A stretch of DNA of 64,000 bases from Pseudodesulfovibrio sp. zrk46 (GTDB taxonomy: Bacteria; Desulfobacterota; Desulfovibrionia; Desulfovibrionales; Desulfovibrionaceae): assembly GCF_012516435.1 (NCBI RefSeq), contig NZ_CP051216.1, forward strand, positions 3,833,501-3,897,500, read 5' to 3'. Below are positions 43,806-51,676 of this stretch, piece after piece. Below the pieces are notes generated by a model. It did not search any database and was not told the origin of the DNA. It saw only the letters and a list, made by a program, of their open reading frames with translations. The translations under genes and the position numbers were made by a program. Position 1 is the first letter of the stretch. Each line of letters begins with the position of its first letter.

Positions 43806-43832
43806 TAAAGTTTTTCACGCATAGGACGATGA
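43806..43832 (+). promoter_or_regulatory. Sigma-28 (FliA) type promoter for flagellin
   Basis: TAAAGTTT, an 11-base spacer, then GACGATGA. The consensus is TAAAGTTT-N11-GCCGATAA; the -35 is exact and the -10 matches six of eight. It ends about 95 bases before the flagellin ATG. Confidence 0.75.
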
Positions 43833-43927
43833 AGCAGGCAACAAGTGAGAGATTTCTCCGGAAAACCCAACCTTCGGAGAGTTAAGATCTCAGGCATGGA
43901 AGCCGCAACAATTTCAAGGAGGAAATT

Positions 43928-44815
43928 ATGGCTCTGGTTATTAACAACAACTTGATGGCAATGAATGCCTCGCGCAACTTGGCATCCTCGTTTGGAGCTC
44001 TGGAAACGTCTACTCGTCGTCTTTCTTCAGGTCTTCGTGTCGGCACCGCCGCGGATGATGCTGCTGGTTTGGCCATTCGCGAATTGATGCGCGCCGACAT
44101 TACCGCCCTGAACCAGGGTGTGCGTAACGCTAACGACGCTATCTCCCTCATTCAGACGGCAGATGGCGCACTCGGCGTTATCGATGAAAAGTTGATCCGC
44201 ATGAAGGAACTGGCAATGCAGGCCTCCACGGGTACCTACAACTCTGACCAGCGTCTGATCATCGACTCCGAGTATCAGGCAATGGCTTCGGAAATCACCC
44301 GTATCGCCAACTCCACTGACTTCAACGGCATCAACCTGCTCAACGGTAACCTGTCCGGCGCAACCCACAACGGTGCTGGTCTTAAGTCCACCGGTAAGCT
44401 GAAGGTCCACTTCGGTACTGGTAACGACTCCTCGGAAGACTACTACTACATCCAGATCGACAACTCGACCGCTTCTGCTCTCGGTGTCGGCCTTAGCTCC
44501 GGTACTGGCGCAGGCGCCTCCATTTCCACCCAGCAGCTGGCTCAGCAGTCCCTGGACGCCCTGGATAAGGCAATCGTCTCCAAGGATAAGATCCGCGCTA
44601 ACCTGGGTGCTCTCCAGAACCGTCTGGAAAACACCGTAACCGTCCTCGAAATCCAGGCCGAAAACGTACAGGCTGCGGAATCCCGTATCTCTGACGTCGA
44701 CGTGGCAACTGAGATGACCGAGTTCGTCCGGAACCAGATCAAGACCCAGGCAGCAGTCTCCATGCTGTCCCAGGCAAACAGCCTGCCGAGAATGGCTCTG
44801 TCCCTCATCGGTTAG
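43928..44815 (+). CDS. fliC: Flagellin
   Basis: A 295-residue flagellum filament subunit. The conserved N-terminal D0/D1 (INNNLMAMNASRNL, SSGLRVGTAADDAAGLAIRE) and C-terminal D1/D0 (ALDKAIVSKDKIRANLGALQ, RISDVDVATEMTEF, AAVSMLSQANSLPRMALSLI) are intact. The central variable region is short (about 145-205). It has many Ser/Thr residues, consistent with O-glycosylation by nearby enzymes. AAGGAGGAA precedes the ATG. Exported unprocessed by the flagellar type III system. Confidence 0.97.
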   Translation: MALVINNNLMAMNASRNLASSFGALETSTRRLSSGLRVGTAADDAAGLAIRELMRADITALNQGVRNANDAISLIQTADGALGVIDEKLIRMKELAMQASTGTYNSDQRLIIDSEYQAMASEITRIANSTDFNGINLLNGNLSGATHNGAGLKSTGKLKVHFGTGNDSSEDYYYIQIDNSTASALGVGLSSGTGAGASISTQQLAQQSLDALDKAIVSKDKIRANLGALQNRLENTVTVLEIQAENVQAAESRISDVDVATEMTEFVRNQIKTQAAVSMLSQANSLPRMALSLIG

Positions 44816-44848
44816 TCTTGATCCAAGTCGCAAATATTGCGCACATGC

Positions 44849-44880
44849 GGCCGAGCTCCCAATGGGGGCTCGGCCCTTTG
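44849..44880 (+). terminator. Terminator after flagellin
   Basis: GGCCGAGC and GCTCGGCC form an 8-bp stem around an 11-base loop, followed by a short CTTTG tail. Confidence 0.75.
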
Positions 44881-44908
44881 TATAAAGTGGCTTAACAAAC
44901 GGCACTCA

Positions 44909-44923
44909 TGGCATTGGGCTTGC
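44909..44923 (+). promoter_or_regulatory. Sigma-54 type -24/-12 promoter for fliD
   Basis: TGGCATTGGGCTTGC has the invariant GG and GC with exactly ten bases between, as in the TGGCAC-N5-TTGC consensus. It lies 55 bases upstream of fliD. No enhancer-binding regulator gene is in the window. Confidence 0.65.
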
Positions 44924-44977
44924 AAGCCATTTGGCGAATCGAAGTGATGGGAAAAATCTTCCACTAAGGAAACCGCC

Positions 44978-46669
44978 ATGGCAGATACGTATACCTCAGG
45001 AGCAATCAATTTTACCGGCCTCGGTAACGGCACGGACTTCAACCAACTCATTGATGGCCTCATCAATGTGGAGCAGCGTCGTGTCACCCGACTGGAAAAC
45101 TGGAAGGCTAGCTGGGAAACAAAGAATGAGCAGTTCAAGTCATTGAACACGTCCATGCTCAATATGAAGACGGCACTTGAAAGCTTTGACACCATGAACG
45201 AATTCATGGCCAAGGCCGTCAACTCTACCCACACCACTCAGTTGACTGCCACTGCAACTGATGCGGCCCAGGAAGCATCCCACACCATTGAAATAGGCCA
45301 ACTGGCTACCACCGATGTGCATATCACGGCATCCGGGGTCAGCTCACTGACTTCCTCCATTGTTACCAGCAATACGAATTTCTCATTCACCTACGCAGGC
45401 GAGTCCTACACTCTCAGCAATATTTCTGCCGGCACAACCATGGATGGATTCGTCAACCTCATCAATAACCACGCTGACACACGCGGTATCGTCCGTGCTT
45501 CCACCATATTTGATGGATCCGTGTATCACCTCCAGCTCAATGGGCTGGATCAGGGAGCAGACAACCAGCTGGTCATCTCAGATACAGGCAGCATGGTATT
45601 CAACCCATCAGATTTCAATGAAACTCAGAACGCGGTCAACTCACAGATTCGCGTCAACGGTTTCCCTTCGGCTGCAGGCGGCTGGATCGAACGCTCCAGC
45701 AATACTGTGGATGACGTCATTGAAGGAATGACCCTCAACCTGCATGAAGCCAATATAGGCACGAACATCACGCTCAACGTGGTGACAGACACTACGGAAA
45801 TAAAGAACAACGTCCTCAAGTTCATTGAACAGGTGAACGTTGTCAGAGCTCAGATTCAGGCCATCACCGAAGTAGATGAAGAAGGCGAAGGCTCCATCCT
45901 CACCGGTAACTACGGTGTGGATATGATTGCCCAGAAGATGAAGAACATCACTGCAGAGCTTGGACAGGGATTCGTTAACTATGATCCTGACACCCTGCTC
46001 GGCGACAAGTACGCCGCTCTGTCTCAAATCGGTATTCTGACCGATGCAGAAGATGGATCACCCACGTATGGCTTGCTCAAGCTCGACTCGGAAAAGTTTG
46101 ACGAGGCACTGAAAGAAGATCCTGATGCCGTGGCAGAATTATTCTCAGCCAACGGTATCGGCGAAAGCCAATCCCCGGACTTCACCTTCACCTCATTGGT
46201 GGAAGGAACGACCAAGCCAGGCGTCTATGACGTACAGATCGTCAGCGACGGCAACCAGATCACCAGCGCCACCATCAACGGTGAAGCGGCCAAAATTTCC
46301 GGTTGGGAAATCACCAGTACATCTGGTGACACCCTTGGTATGGCTCTGCGACTTGATAACACCAACGCAGGCACATACAGCGGCACAGTCTCAATCAAAC
46401 AGGGAAAAACCGGTGAGATGATCGAGGAACTCGAAGCACTCACACAGCCCTATAACGAATATACATATGAAGGCGGTCCACTGGCTGTTCTCCAGAACAA
46501 CTACAATGACATCATGGATAACATTGATGACAAGATCGCTTATGAAACTACCCGCATCGAAAAGATGGAACGTAACTTGAAGCTGAAGTTCGCTCGACTG
46601 GACGCACTCCTCGGGCAGTATCAACTTCGACAAGGGCAGCTTGAAAACTCCCTTACCCAGCTTCAATAG
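44978..46669 (+). CDS. fliD: Flagellar filament capping protein FliD (HAP2)
   Basis: A 563-residue cap protein that helps flagellin fold at the filament tip. The FliD N-domain is GAINFTGLGNGTDFNQLIDGLINVEQRRVTRLENWK; the C-domain ends in YETTRIEKMERNLKLKFARLDALLGQYQ and a short coiled coil. The intervening region is Thr/Ser/Asn-rich, like hypervariable cap domains. AAGGA precedes the ATG. It begins the fliD-fliS pair. Confidence 0.95.
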   Translation: MADTYTSGAINFTGLGNGTDFNQLIDGLINVEQRRVTRLENWKASWETKNEQFKSLNTSMLNMKTALESFDTMNEFMAKAVNSTHTTQLTATATDAAQEASHTIEIGQLATTDVHITASGVSSLTSSIVTSNTNFSFTYAGESYTLSNISAGTTMDGFVNLINNHADTRGIVRASTIFDGSVYHLQLNGLDQGADNQLVISDTGSMVFNPSDFNETQNAVNSQIRVNGFPSAAGGWIERSSNTVDDVIEGMTLNLHEANIGTNITLNVVTDTTEIKNNVLKFIEQVNVVRAQIQAITEVDEEGEGSILTGNYGVDMIAQKMKNITAELGQGFVNYDPDTLLGDKYAALSQIGILTDAEDGSPTYGLLKLDSEKFDEALKEDPDAVAELFSANGIGESQSPDFTFTSLVEGTTKPGVYDVQIVSDGNQITSATINGEAAKISGWEITSTSGDTLGMALRLDNTNAGTYSGTVSIKQGKTGEMIEELEALTQPYNEYTYEGGPLAVLQNNYNDIMDNIDDKIAYETTRIEKMERNLKLKFARLDALLGQYQLRQGQLENSLTQLQ

Positions 46670-46690
46670 TTAATACAGGAGGATGAGTTA

Positions 46691-47449
46691 ATGGCTAACC
46701 CCGCACGGGCCTACCTCGCAACCCAGGTCGAAACGACAACGCAGGGCGAACTTCTGATCATGCTGTACGAAGCTGCGATCAAGTTCCTCAAACGTGCGAA
46801 GATCGAGATCGACAACAAGGACTACGCCAAAAAGGGAATTTACATTTCCAAGGCCATGGCCATCATCCATGAGTTGATGGAGAGCCTGAACAAGGAAAAG
46901 GGCGGCGACATCACTCCGAAGCTCTCCTCCCTCTATCATTTCTGCACGTCGCATCTGATCAAGGCGAACATCCGTATGGATAAGAAGATGATCGACGACG
47001 TCATCAAGATTCTTGACGGCATCCGATCAGCATATGCCCAGATCGTCCCCGCTATGGAAGGCAAGACAGCTCCGGCTACGGCCCAAACAAGTTCGCCTGT
47101 GCCTCCACAGGCTCCGGCAGGAAAACCGCAGGCTCCGAAAGCTCCGACGAAACTGACGCCTGAGATGGCGCAAGTACAGCAGGCAGCTCAGGCTCAACAG
47201 GCTGCACAGGCGCAAAAGGCACAGCAGGCAGCTCAAGCCCAAATCGCGCAGGGGCAGCAAGCGACACCGCCCCCGCCTCCAACGCAGCAGGCTGCAGACC
47301 CTCAACAGGTCGCACCAGAGACTCAAGCCGAAGCGCCCCAGGCTCCTCCGGTTCAGAAACCGCAGCAGCCCACACCGCCGCCAAAGCTTCGAAATGCCAT
47401 CAACGCGGCCAAATTCCGCGCGGCAAATGCATACAGCAACAATCGCTAG
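46691..47449 (+). CDS. fliS: Flagellar export chaperone FliS with long Pro/Gln/Ala-rich tail
   Basis: A 252-residue protein. Residues 1 to about 122 are FliS (RAYLATQVETTTQGELLIMLYEAAIKFLKRA, KKGIYISKAMAIIHELMESL, SSLYHFCTSHLIKANI), the chaperone that binds the flagellin C-terminus. The rest is a low-complexity tail of about 130 residues: repeats of QQAAQAQ-like units, then Pro-rich stretches, ending in a basic KLRNAINAAKFRAANAY segment. Typical FliS is 125-150 residues. It starts 21 bases after fliD with ACAGGAGG upstream. Confidence 0.93.
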   Translation: MANPARAYLATQVETTTQGELLIMLYEAAIKFLKRAKIEIDNKDYAKKGIYISKAMAIIHELMESLNKEKGGDITPKLSSLYHFCTSHLIKANIRMDKKMIDDVIKILDGIRSAYAQIVPAMEGKTAPATAQTSSPVPPQAPAGKPQAPKAPTKLTPEMAQVQQAAQAQQAAQAQKAQQAAQAQIAQGQQATPPPPPTQQAADPQQVAPETQAEAPQAPPVQKPQQPTPPPKLRNAINAAKFRAANAYSNNR

Positions 47450-47453
47450 ATAG

Positions 47454-47482
47454 ACCGGCCCGATCTTCGGGCCGGTTTTCTT
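47454..47482 (+). terminator. Terminator after fliS
   Basis: ACCGGCCCGA and TCGGGCCGGT form a 10-bp stem around TCT, followed by a T-rich tail. Confidence 0.9.
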
Positions 47483-47540
47483 TTGGTCTTCTGTTACTTG
47501 GCGTATTTACAAGACCATCTCCTTATGTCACCTTTCGCCC

Positions 47541-48614
47541 ATGTCCTTTTCTACTGTCCGCGTCCTCCATGTTGCAAACTCCCTTGGCTTGGGAGGCACT
47601 GAAAAAGTAATGCAACTCTTTGTTGCCCATCTAGACCGGACCCAATTTCACCCGGCTGTTTATAGCCCGAAGGACGGAGAAAGAGCTTCCCAACTTCGCA
47701 AGCTCGGCATCGACACCCACATAGGCAGTGACCTCTTCTCGGTATTACAGAAGTTCCGTCCCCACATCGTCCACGTTCACCGCGCAGGCTGGCCTGAACC
47801 AGAACTGCTCAAGCCAATTAAATTGGCCCAGATCCCTTGTGTGGTGGAGACTAATGTGTTTGGCCGTCATGACCCCAGTCCTTCGGCAAAGATCATTGAC
47901 CGCACTCTGTTTGTATCGGATTTCTGCCTTAAGCGTTTTGTCACCACCAATAACATCATTGCGACCGCACCCCGCTATTCATTCGTTTACAACCCTGTAG
48001 ATACGGACTTTTTCGCAAGGGCATCAGTAAGCAATCACGACTTCACCCGCCCGGTAATAGGACGTATTTCCCGCCCCGATCCGGGCAAATGGTCACGGCT
48101 GGCTTTGGAGTTTCTGCCAATCCTTAAACGCGACATCCCGGACTTCCAATACAATATAATAGGCGGCATTCCTGAAGCGCATGACTACGTGCGAGTAAAT
48201 GGTCTGGCAGATAACGTGAGCTTTCTAGATCCGGTACAGACTGACACTGAGATCGCCGGGTTTATGAACGATATTTCCTTGTTGGCCCACGCCAACGACA
48301 CTGGCGAATCCTTTGGGCTCGTTATCGCCGAGGCCATGGCCTGCGGCCTGCCCGTAGTCACTCATCCGTGCGCCGGTCTGAAAGACAACGCCCAATTGGA
48401 GTTGGTAGACCACGGTGTGACCGGATTAGTTGCAACAACTACAGATGAATACGCCGCAGCAGTCCGCTATTTGCTGACCCACCCGGATAAGGCGCAACGC
48501 ATGGGCAAGGCCGGACAGGAAAAAGCTGCCCGTCTCTATCGCGCTCAGACCGTAACCCGACAACTCGAAACCATCTATCTGGAACTCCTTAAAGAGAAAG
48601 GAATAGAATCATGA
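47541..48614 (+). CDS. GT4-family glycosyltransferase
   Basis: A 357-residue GT-B protein. The N-terminal acceptor domain begins VLHVANSLGLGGTEKVMQLF, with HIVHVHRAG at the core. The C-terminal donor domain has IIGGIPEAHDYV and the conserved E-x7-E region DTGESFGLVIAEAMACGLPVV. No Shine-Dalgarno is evident before the ATG. Its stop overlaps the next start by four bases (ATGA). Proximity to flagellin suggests a role in flagellar or surface glycosylation; sugar unknown. Confidence 0.85.
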   Translation: MSFSTVRVLHVANSLGLGGTEKVMQLFVAHLDRTQFHPAVYSPKDGERASQLRKLGIDTHIGSDLFSVLQKFRPHIVHVHRAGWPEPELLKPIKLAQIPCVVETNVFGRHDPSPSAKIIDRTLFVSDFCLKRFVTTNNIIATAPRYSFVYNPVDTDFFARASVSNHDFTRPVIGRISRPDPGKWSRLALEFLPILKRDIPDFQYNIIGGIPEAHDYVRVNGLADNVSFLDPVQTDTEIAGFMNDISLLAHANDTGESFGLVIAEAMACGLPVVTHPCAGLKDNAQLELVDHGVTGLVATTTDEYAAAVRYLLTHPDKAQRMGKAGQEKAARLYRAQTVTRQLETIYLELLKEKGIES

Positions 48615-49822
48615 GCATCTCTCTGATCCCCCGATATACCAATGCGGTCCTCGACTTTGACTTCAAGGACAACGCCGAAACGACCACACGCGTTGCGGTT
48701 GCCCAAGAAGAAATGGATACATTTGCCGAACGTACACACAAACTTTTCGCCAAAAGCGGCGCTAACAACCTTGTGCTCTTCGGCCTTGGATCAGGCGCAG
48801 CCGCATTGACTCTGGCAGAAGCACTTCCTGACGGTGCTCGCCTCATTATCTGTGAAACTGACACCGCTGCGGTGCGCACTTTTCTCGAAACCAACCCTAC
48901 ATGGAAGGAAGATGAAGGACGCACCTGCGTCATCGGTGACATTTCTCTCTGGGCCCAGTTTTACCTGCTGACCATGTCCGGAGCCACCACCGAATCAAGC
49001 CATACTGTGCTCAATCCAGAGTTGAACGATGATGACAAGGCTCGCTACCAGTCTCTGCAGCGTCTCTTTGTTTCGGCCCGTTCCCATCAGGCCATCAACA
49101 GCTCTTACCTCAGCCACGTTGCCGTGCAGGCACCGGATATGAGCGTCGGCGTCATTCTCAACCCGGAAGAGCCTGAGTTGGATACTTTTTTCGCACAGTT
49201 CCCTGACTGGGTAAAAGAGATCGTGGTTGTCTGGGATGCAGAAGAAGTGCCTGAGACCGATTTCAGGTGCGCTGCTCCTATTAAACATTTCGCACACCCG
49301 CTCACCGATTTTTCCGAGCAACGCAACCGAATGCTGGATGAATGTGAAGGCGATTGGGTACTCTACCTTGACGGCGACGAACTGTTCAGCGAAGACACTT
49401 GGGCATTATTTACCGCACTCATGCTCATCAAACGGCTTCAAGCATGCTACTTCCCGCGGATGACCTTCTACCCCGAAGAATCCGACTGCAAAGTAGGCTT
49501 CGGCCTCTGGCCCGACCTGCAACTGCGTCTCTTCCGCAATCATGAAGGCGTGCGGTTCGAACGTCCCGTCCATGAAAAGCTCACAGGCATCGAAGGTCGC
49601 GTGGCTCTTGCGCTGGATGCCCCTATTCTGCACTACAGCCGACTGCGTAAAACACCTGAAGAACTGGTCGCCAAGCTCAAACGATTTGACGAAGCCGCAG
49701 ACGACAGAGTTCAACACCTCCTCAACGACGACTATCCACACATAAAGCGAAGCCGCTTCCCCGAAGCCTCTTTCATCCAGGGCGCACTCCAGGTCATGCT
49801 GCTTGAGGAGAACCCCGCCTAA
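48611..49822 (+). CDS. GT2-like glycosyltransferase with Maf-like N-terminal region
   Basis: A 403-residue protein translationally coupled to the preceding GT4 gene. Residues about 1-180 contain NNLVLFGLGSGAAALTLAEAL and ARLIICETDTAAVRTFL, similar in style to the N-terminal part of motility-accessory (Maf) proteins. From about 180 a GT-A domain follows: VGVILNPEEPEL, DFSEQRNRMLDECEGDWVLYLDGDE (DxD), FGLWPDLQLRLFRNH. Its last part contains the histidine VHEKL. The combination and the location argue for flagellin sugar transfer (inference). Confidence 0.75.
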   Translation: MSISLIPRYTNAVLDFDFKDNAETTTRVAVAQEEMDTFAERTHKLFAKSGANNLVLFGLGSGAAALTLAEALPDGARLIICETDTAAVRTFLETNPTWKEDEGRTCVIGDISLWAQFYLLTMSGATTESSHTVLNPELNDDDKARYQSLQRLFVSARSHQAINSSYLSHVAVQAPDMSVGVILNPEEPELDTFFAQFPDWVKEIVVVWDAEEVPETDFRCAAPIKHFAHPLTDFSEQRNRMLDECEGDWVLYLDGDELFSEDTWALFTALMLIKRLQACYFPRMTFYPEESDCKVGFGLWPDLQLRLFRNHEGVRFERPVHEKLTGIEGRVALALDAPILHYSRLRKTPEELVAKLKRFDEAADDRVQHLLNDDYPHIKRSRFPEASFIQGALQVMLLEENPA

Positions 49823-49913
49823 AGTGCATTCCATTGCAGATAACTTGATTTGTCAGTACAAAATGGATACGAGCACTCAATATTAATAAAACAACGTCAA
49901 CAAAGAGATGACG

Positions 49914-51173
49914 ATGGAAATAATCTGTCCAGAATGCCAATTCAGCCGTGAGGTTGATGAGACTAAAATACCTCCGAGGTCGCAGGTCGCTACCTGCCCG
50001 AAATGCCAGACGAAATTCCAATTCCGCGATTTACCTCCGGAGGAGGATTTTGAGTTGGAAGAGTCTACTCCTGCAGCTCCGACCGCTCAACCGGAACCGA
50101 CTGCCAAGGCAGCTCCGGCAGCGAAAAAAGATTTGCGTCAGAGCACTCTGCCGGGGATTGAACCGATAGAGCCTGCTGAGGAACCTGCCGAGCAGGAAGC
50201 TCCTGTTGTGCAAGAGCCTGCAGCTCCCGCCTCCGAGGAAAGAACGTTCCCGAGGATTTCCGCACCCGACGAAGACCCTAGAGAGGAGCTCTGGGAAAAG
50301 CTCGACACCATGACGCCCCCTGATGCATCTGCTGAAGCACAGGAAGAATTCTACGATGACAGGCACATGGACCGAGATGAGGACGACCACCTCTACGAGG
50401 GTGACGACACCATGCCGTCCCAATACTATCGTAATGAGGACAACGATCCCGAACCGGTTCCCGGCTGGACAGGAGAATTCAGCGAAGATTTTCCAGATCC
50501 CATGGACGATGAATTGCAGGAGGAAAAAGAGGATCAAAACACACCTCTGGTTCCTCCGCCTTTTGAACAGCTCGACCGCTATGGTTTCTTCCTTGGTCTG
50601 TACATGACCATCAAGCTGATCCTGACCTCTCCCCGCCTCTTCTTCTCTGTCATGCCGGTGGGCGGTGGATTGGCAAAGCCTCTGACCTTCACGATCCTGA
50701 TCACCATGATCCAGGGCTTCGTGCAGTACTTCTGGAGCATGGTCGGGCTTTCCACCTCTGTTGGGCCTGATGGAGCCGACGCCATGGCAGGCGTTTCCCA
50801 AACGCTGGCCCCCATCGTTATGCTTCTGTTCATGCCTGCACTCATTGCTGCTGGACAGTTTTTCATCACTGCCGTTTACCATTTACTGCTCAAACTCATG
50901 CGAGCAGACAACAGCGGCTTTGAAGGGACATTCCGTGCTCTGGCATATGCCAACGCACCCATCATTGTCGGCATCTTTCCAATGCCCATGCCTGAAATCG
51001 AATTGGGCTGGATGTTCTGTGCCGCCATTTGGGGGCTGTTCTTGACGATAACCGGCCTGCGTTACATTCACAAAACTTCCTACGCAAAAGTCATCCCGGT
51101 CTGTCTCATCCCCCTGCTTCTCGCCATGATCGCAGGATTGATGGTTTTCCAAAGCTCAATGCCTACCATCTAG
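49914..51173 (+). CDS. Zinc-ribbon and Yip1-type membrane protein
   Basis: About 419 residues from ATG 49914 (an earlier ATG at 49908 is adjacent to its AAAGAG box). The N-terminus is a zinc ribbon: CPECQFSREVDE and CPKCQTKFQFR, the MJ0042/zinc_ribbon_4 pattern. Residues about 40-215 are a long acidic, Pro/Glu-rich disordered segment. The C-terminal 200 residues hold five to six hydrophobic helices in a Yip1-like layout (SPRLFFSVMPVGGGLAKPLTF). Function unknown; the ribbon probably faces the cytoplasm. It leads a pair with the next gene. Confidence 0.72.
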   Translation: MEIICPECQFSREVDETKIPPRSQVATCPKCQTKFQFRDLPPEEDFELEESTPAAPTAQPEPTAKAAPAAKKDLRQSTLPGIEPIEPAEEPAEQEAPVVQEPAAPASEERTFPRISAPDEDPREELWEKLDTMTPPDASAEAQEEFYDDRHMDRDEDDHLYEGDDTMPSQYYRNEDNDPEPVPGWTGEFSEDFPDPMDDELQEEKEDQNTPLVPPPFEQLDRYGFFLGLYMTIKLILTSPRLFFSVMPVGGGLAKPLTFTILITMIQGFVQYFWSMVGLSTSVGPDGADAMAGVSQTLAPIVMLLFMPALIAAGQFFITAVYHLLLKLMRADNSGFEGTFRALAYANAPIIVGIFPMPMPEIELGWMFCAAIWGLFLTITGLRYIHKTSYAKVIPVCLIPLLLAMIAGLMVFQSSMPTI

Positions 51174-51182
51174 AGGAACACC

Positions 51183-51518
51183 ATGATCAAATGGTTCAAA
51201 GACAAGATTGAAGCCTTCAAGGCACAACGCAAACTCGAAAAGCAGATCAATCCGCGCGAGTTCAAGGAAATGGCACTGGACATTCGTGACCTTGCAGTCC
51301 TTGCATCCCAGTTGAGCCCGCGAGACAGGGATATCCAAAAGCTCATCCGCAGCGTGCTGAGCGAAATGGAAAGGTTGAGCGAGTTGGCAGATCGTCCCGA
51401 ATTCCGCAAGCTTTCCACGGGCAAGAAGCTCCTTCTTCGCCAAGGACTAATTGAATCGCGGGAGCGCTTACTTGAATCAATCGAGTCAGCTCCATCCCCC
51501 ACAGACAGGTTGCAATAA
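51183..51518 (+). CDS. Hypothetical 111-residue helical protein
   Basis: A short cytoplasmic-looking protein with high Lys/Glu/Arg/Leu content and predicted long helices; no family recognised. GAGGA lies before ATG 51183, ten bases after the zinc-ribbon gene, and a terminator follows, so it is a likely real gene co-transcribed with it. Confidence 0.65.
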   Translation: MIKWFKDKIEAFKAQRKLEKQINPREFKEMALDIRDLAVLASQLSPRDRDIQKLIRSVLSEMERLSELADRPEFRKLSTGKKLLLRQGLIESRERLLESIESAPSPTDRLQ

Positions 51519-51525
51519 AACAAAG

Positions 51526-51552
51526 AAAGGCTACGGATCTTCCGTAGCCTTT
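51526..51552. terminator. Terminator after the 111-residue gene
   Basis: AAAGGCTACGGA and TCCGTAGCCTTT enclose TCT. The stem sequence is nearly the same as in the terminator at 19633-19680. Confidence 0.85.
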
Positions 51553-51676
51553 CTACATTTACACAACTTCATATTCTCAGGCACACATATTGCTTTTCTA
51601 CCGACTAAAACCCCGGGCGCGTCATTGATGTGGCGCGCACTGCCGGAGATGTTGCAACAACCAGCCGGTGAATGCC

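Noticed and set aside
47160..47400. Repeats resembling a tandem array within fliS
   Set aside because: The repeats are in-frame Gln/Ala codons of a low-complexity protein tail; there are no regular unique spacers, so it is not CRISPR.
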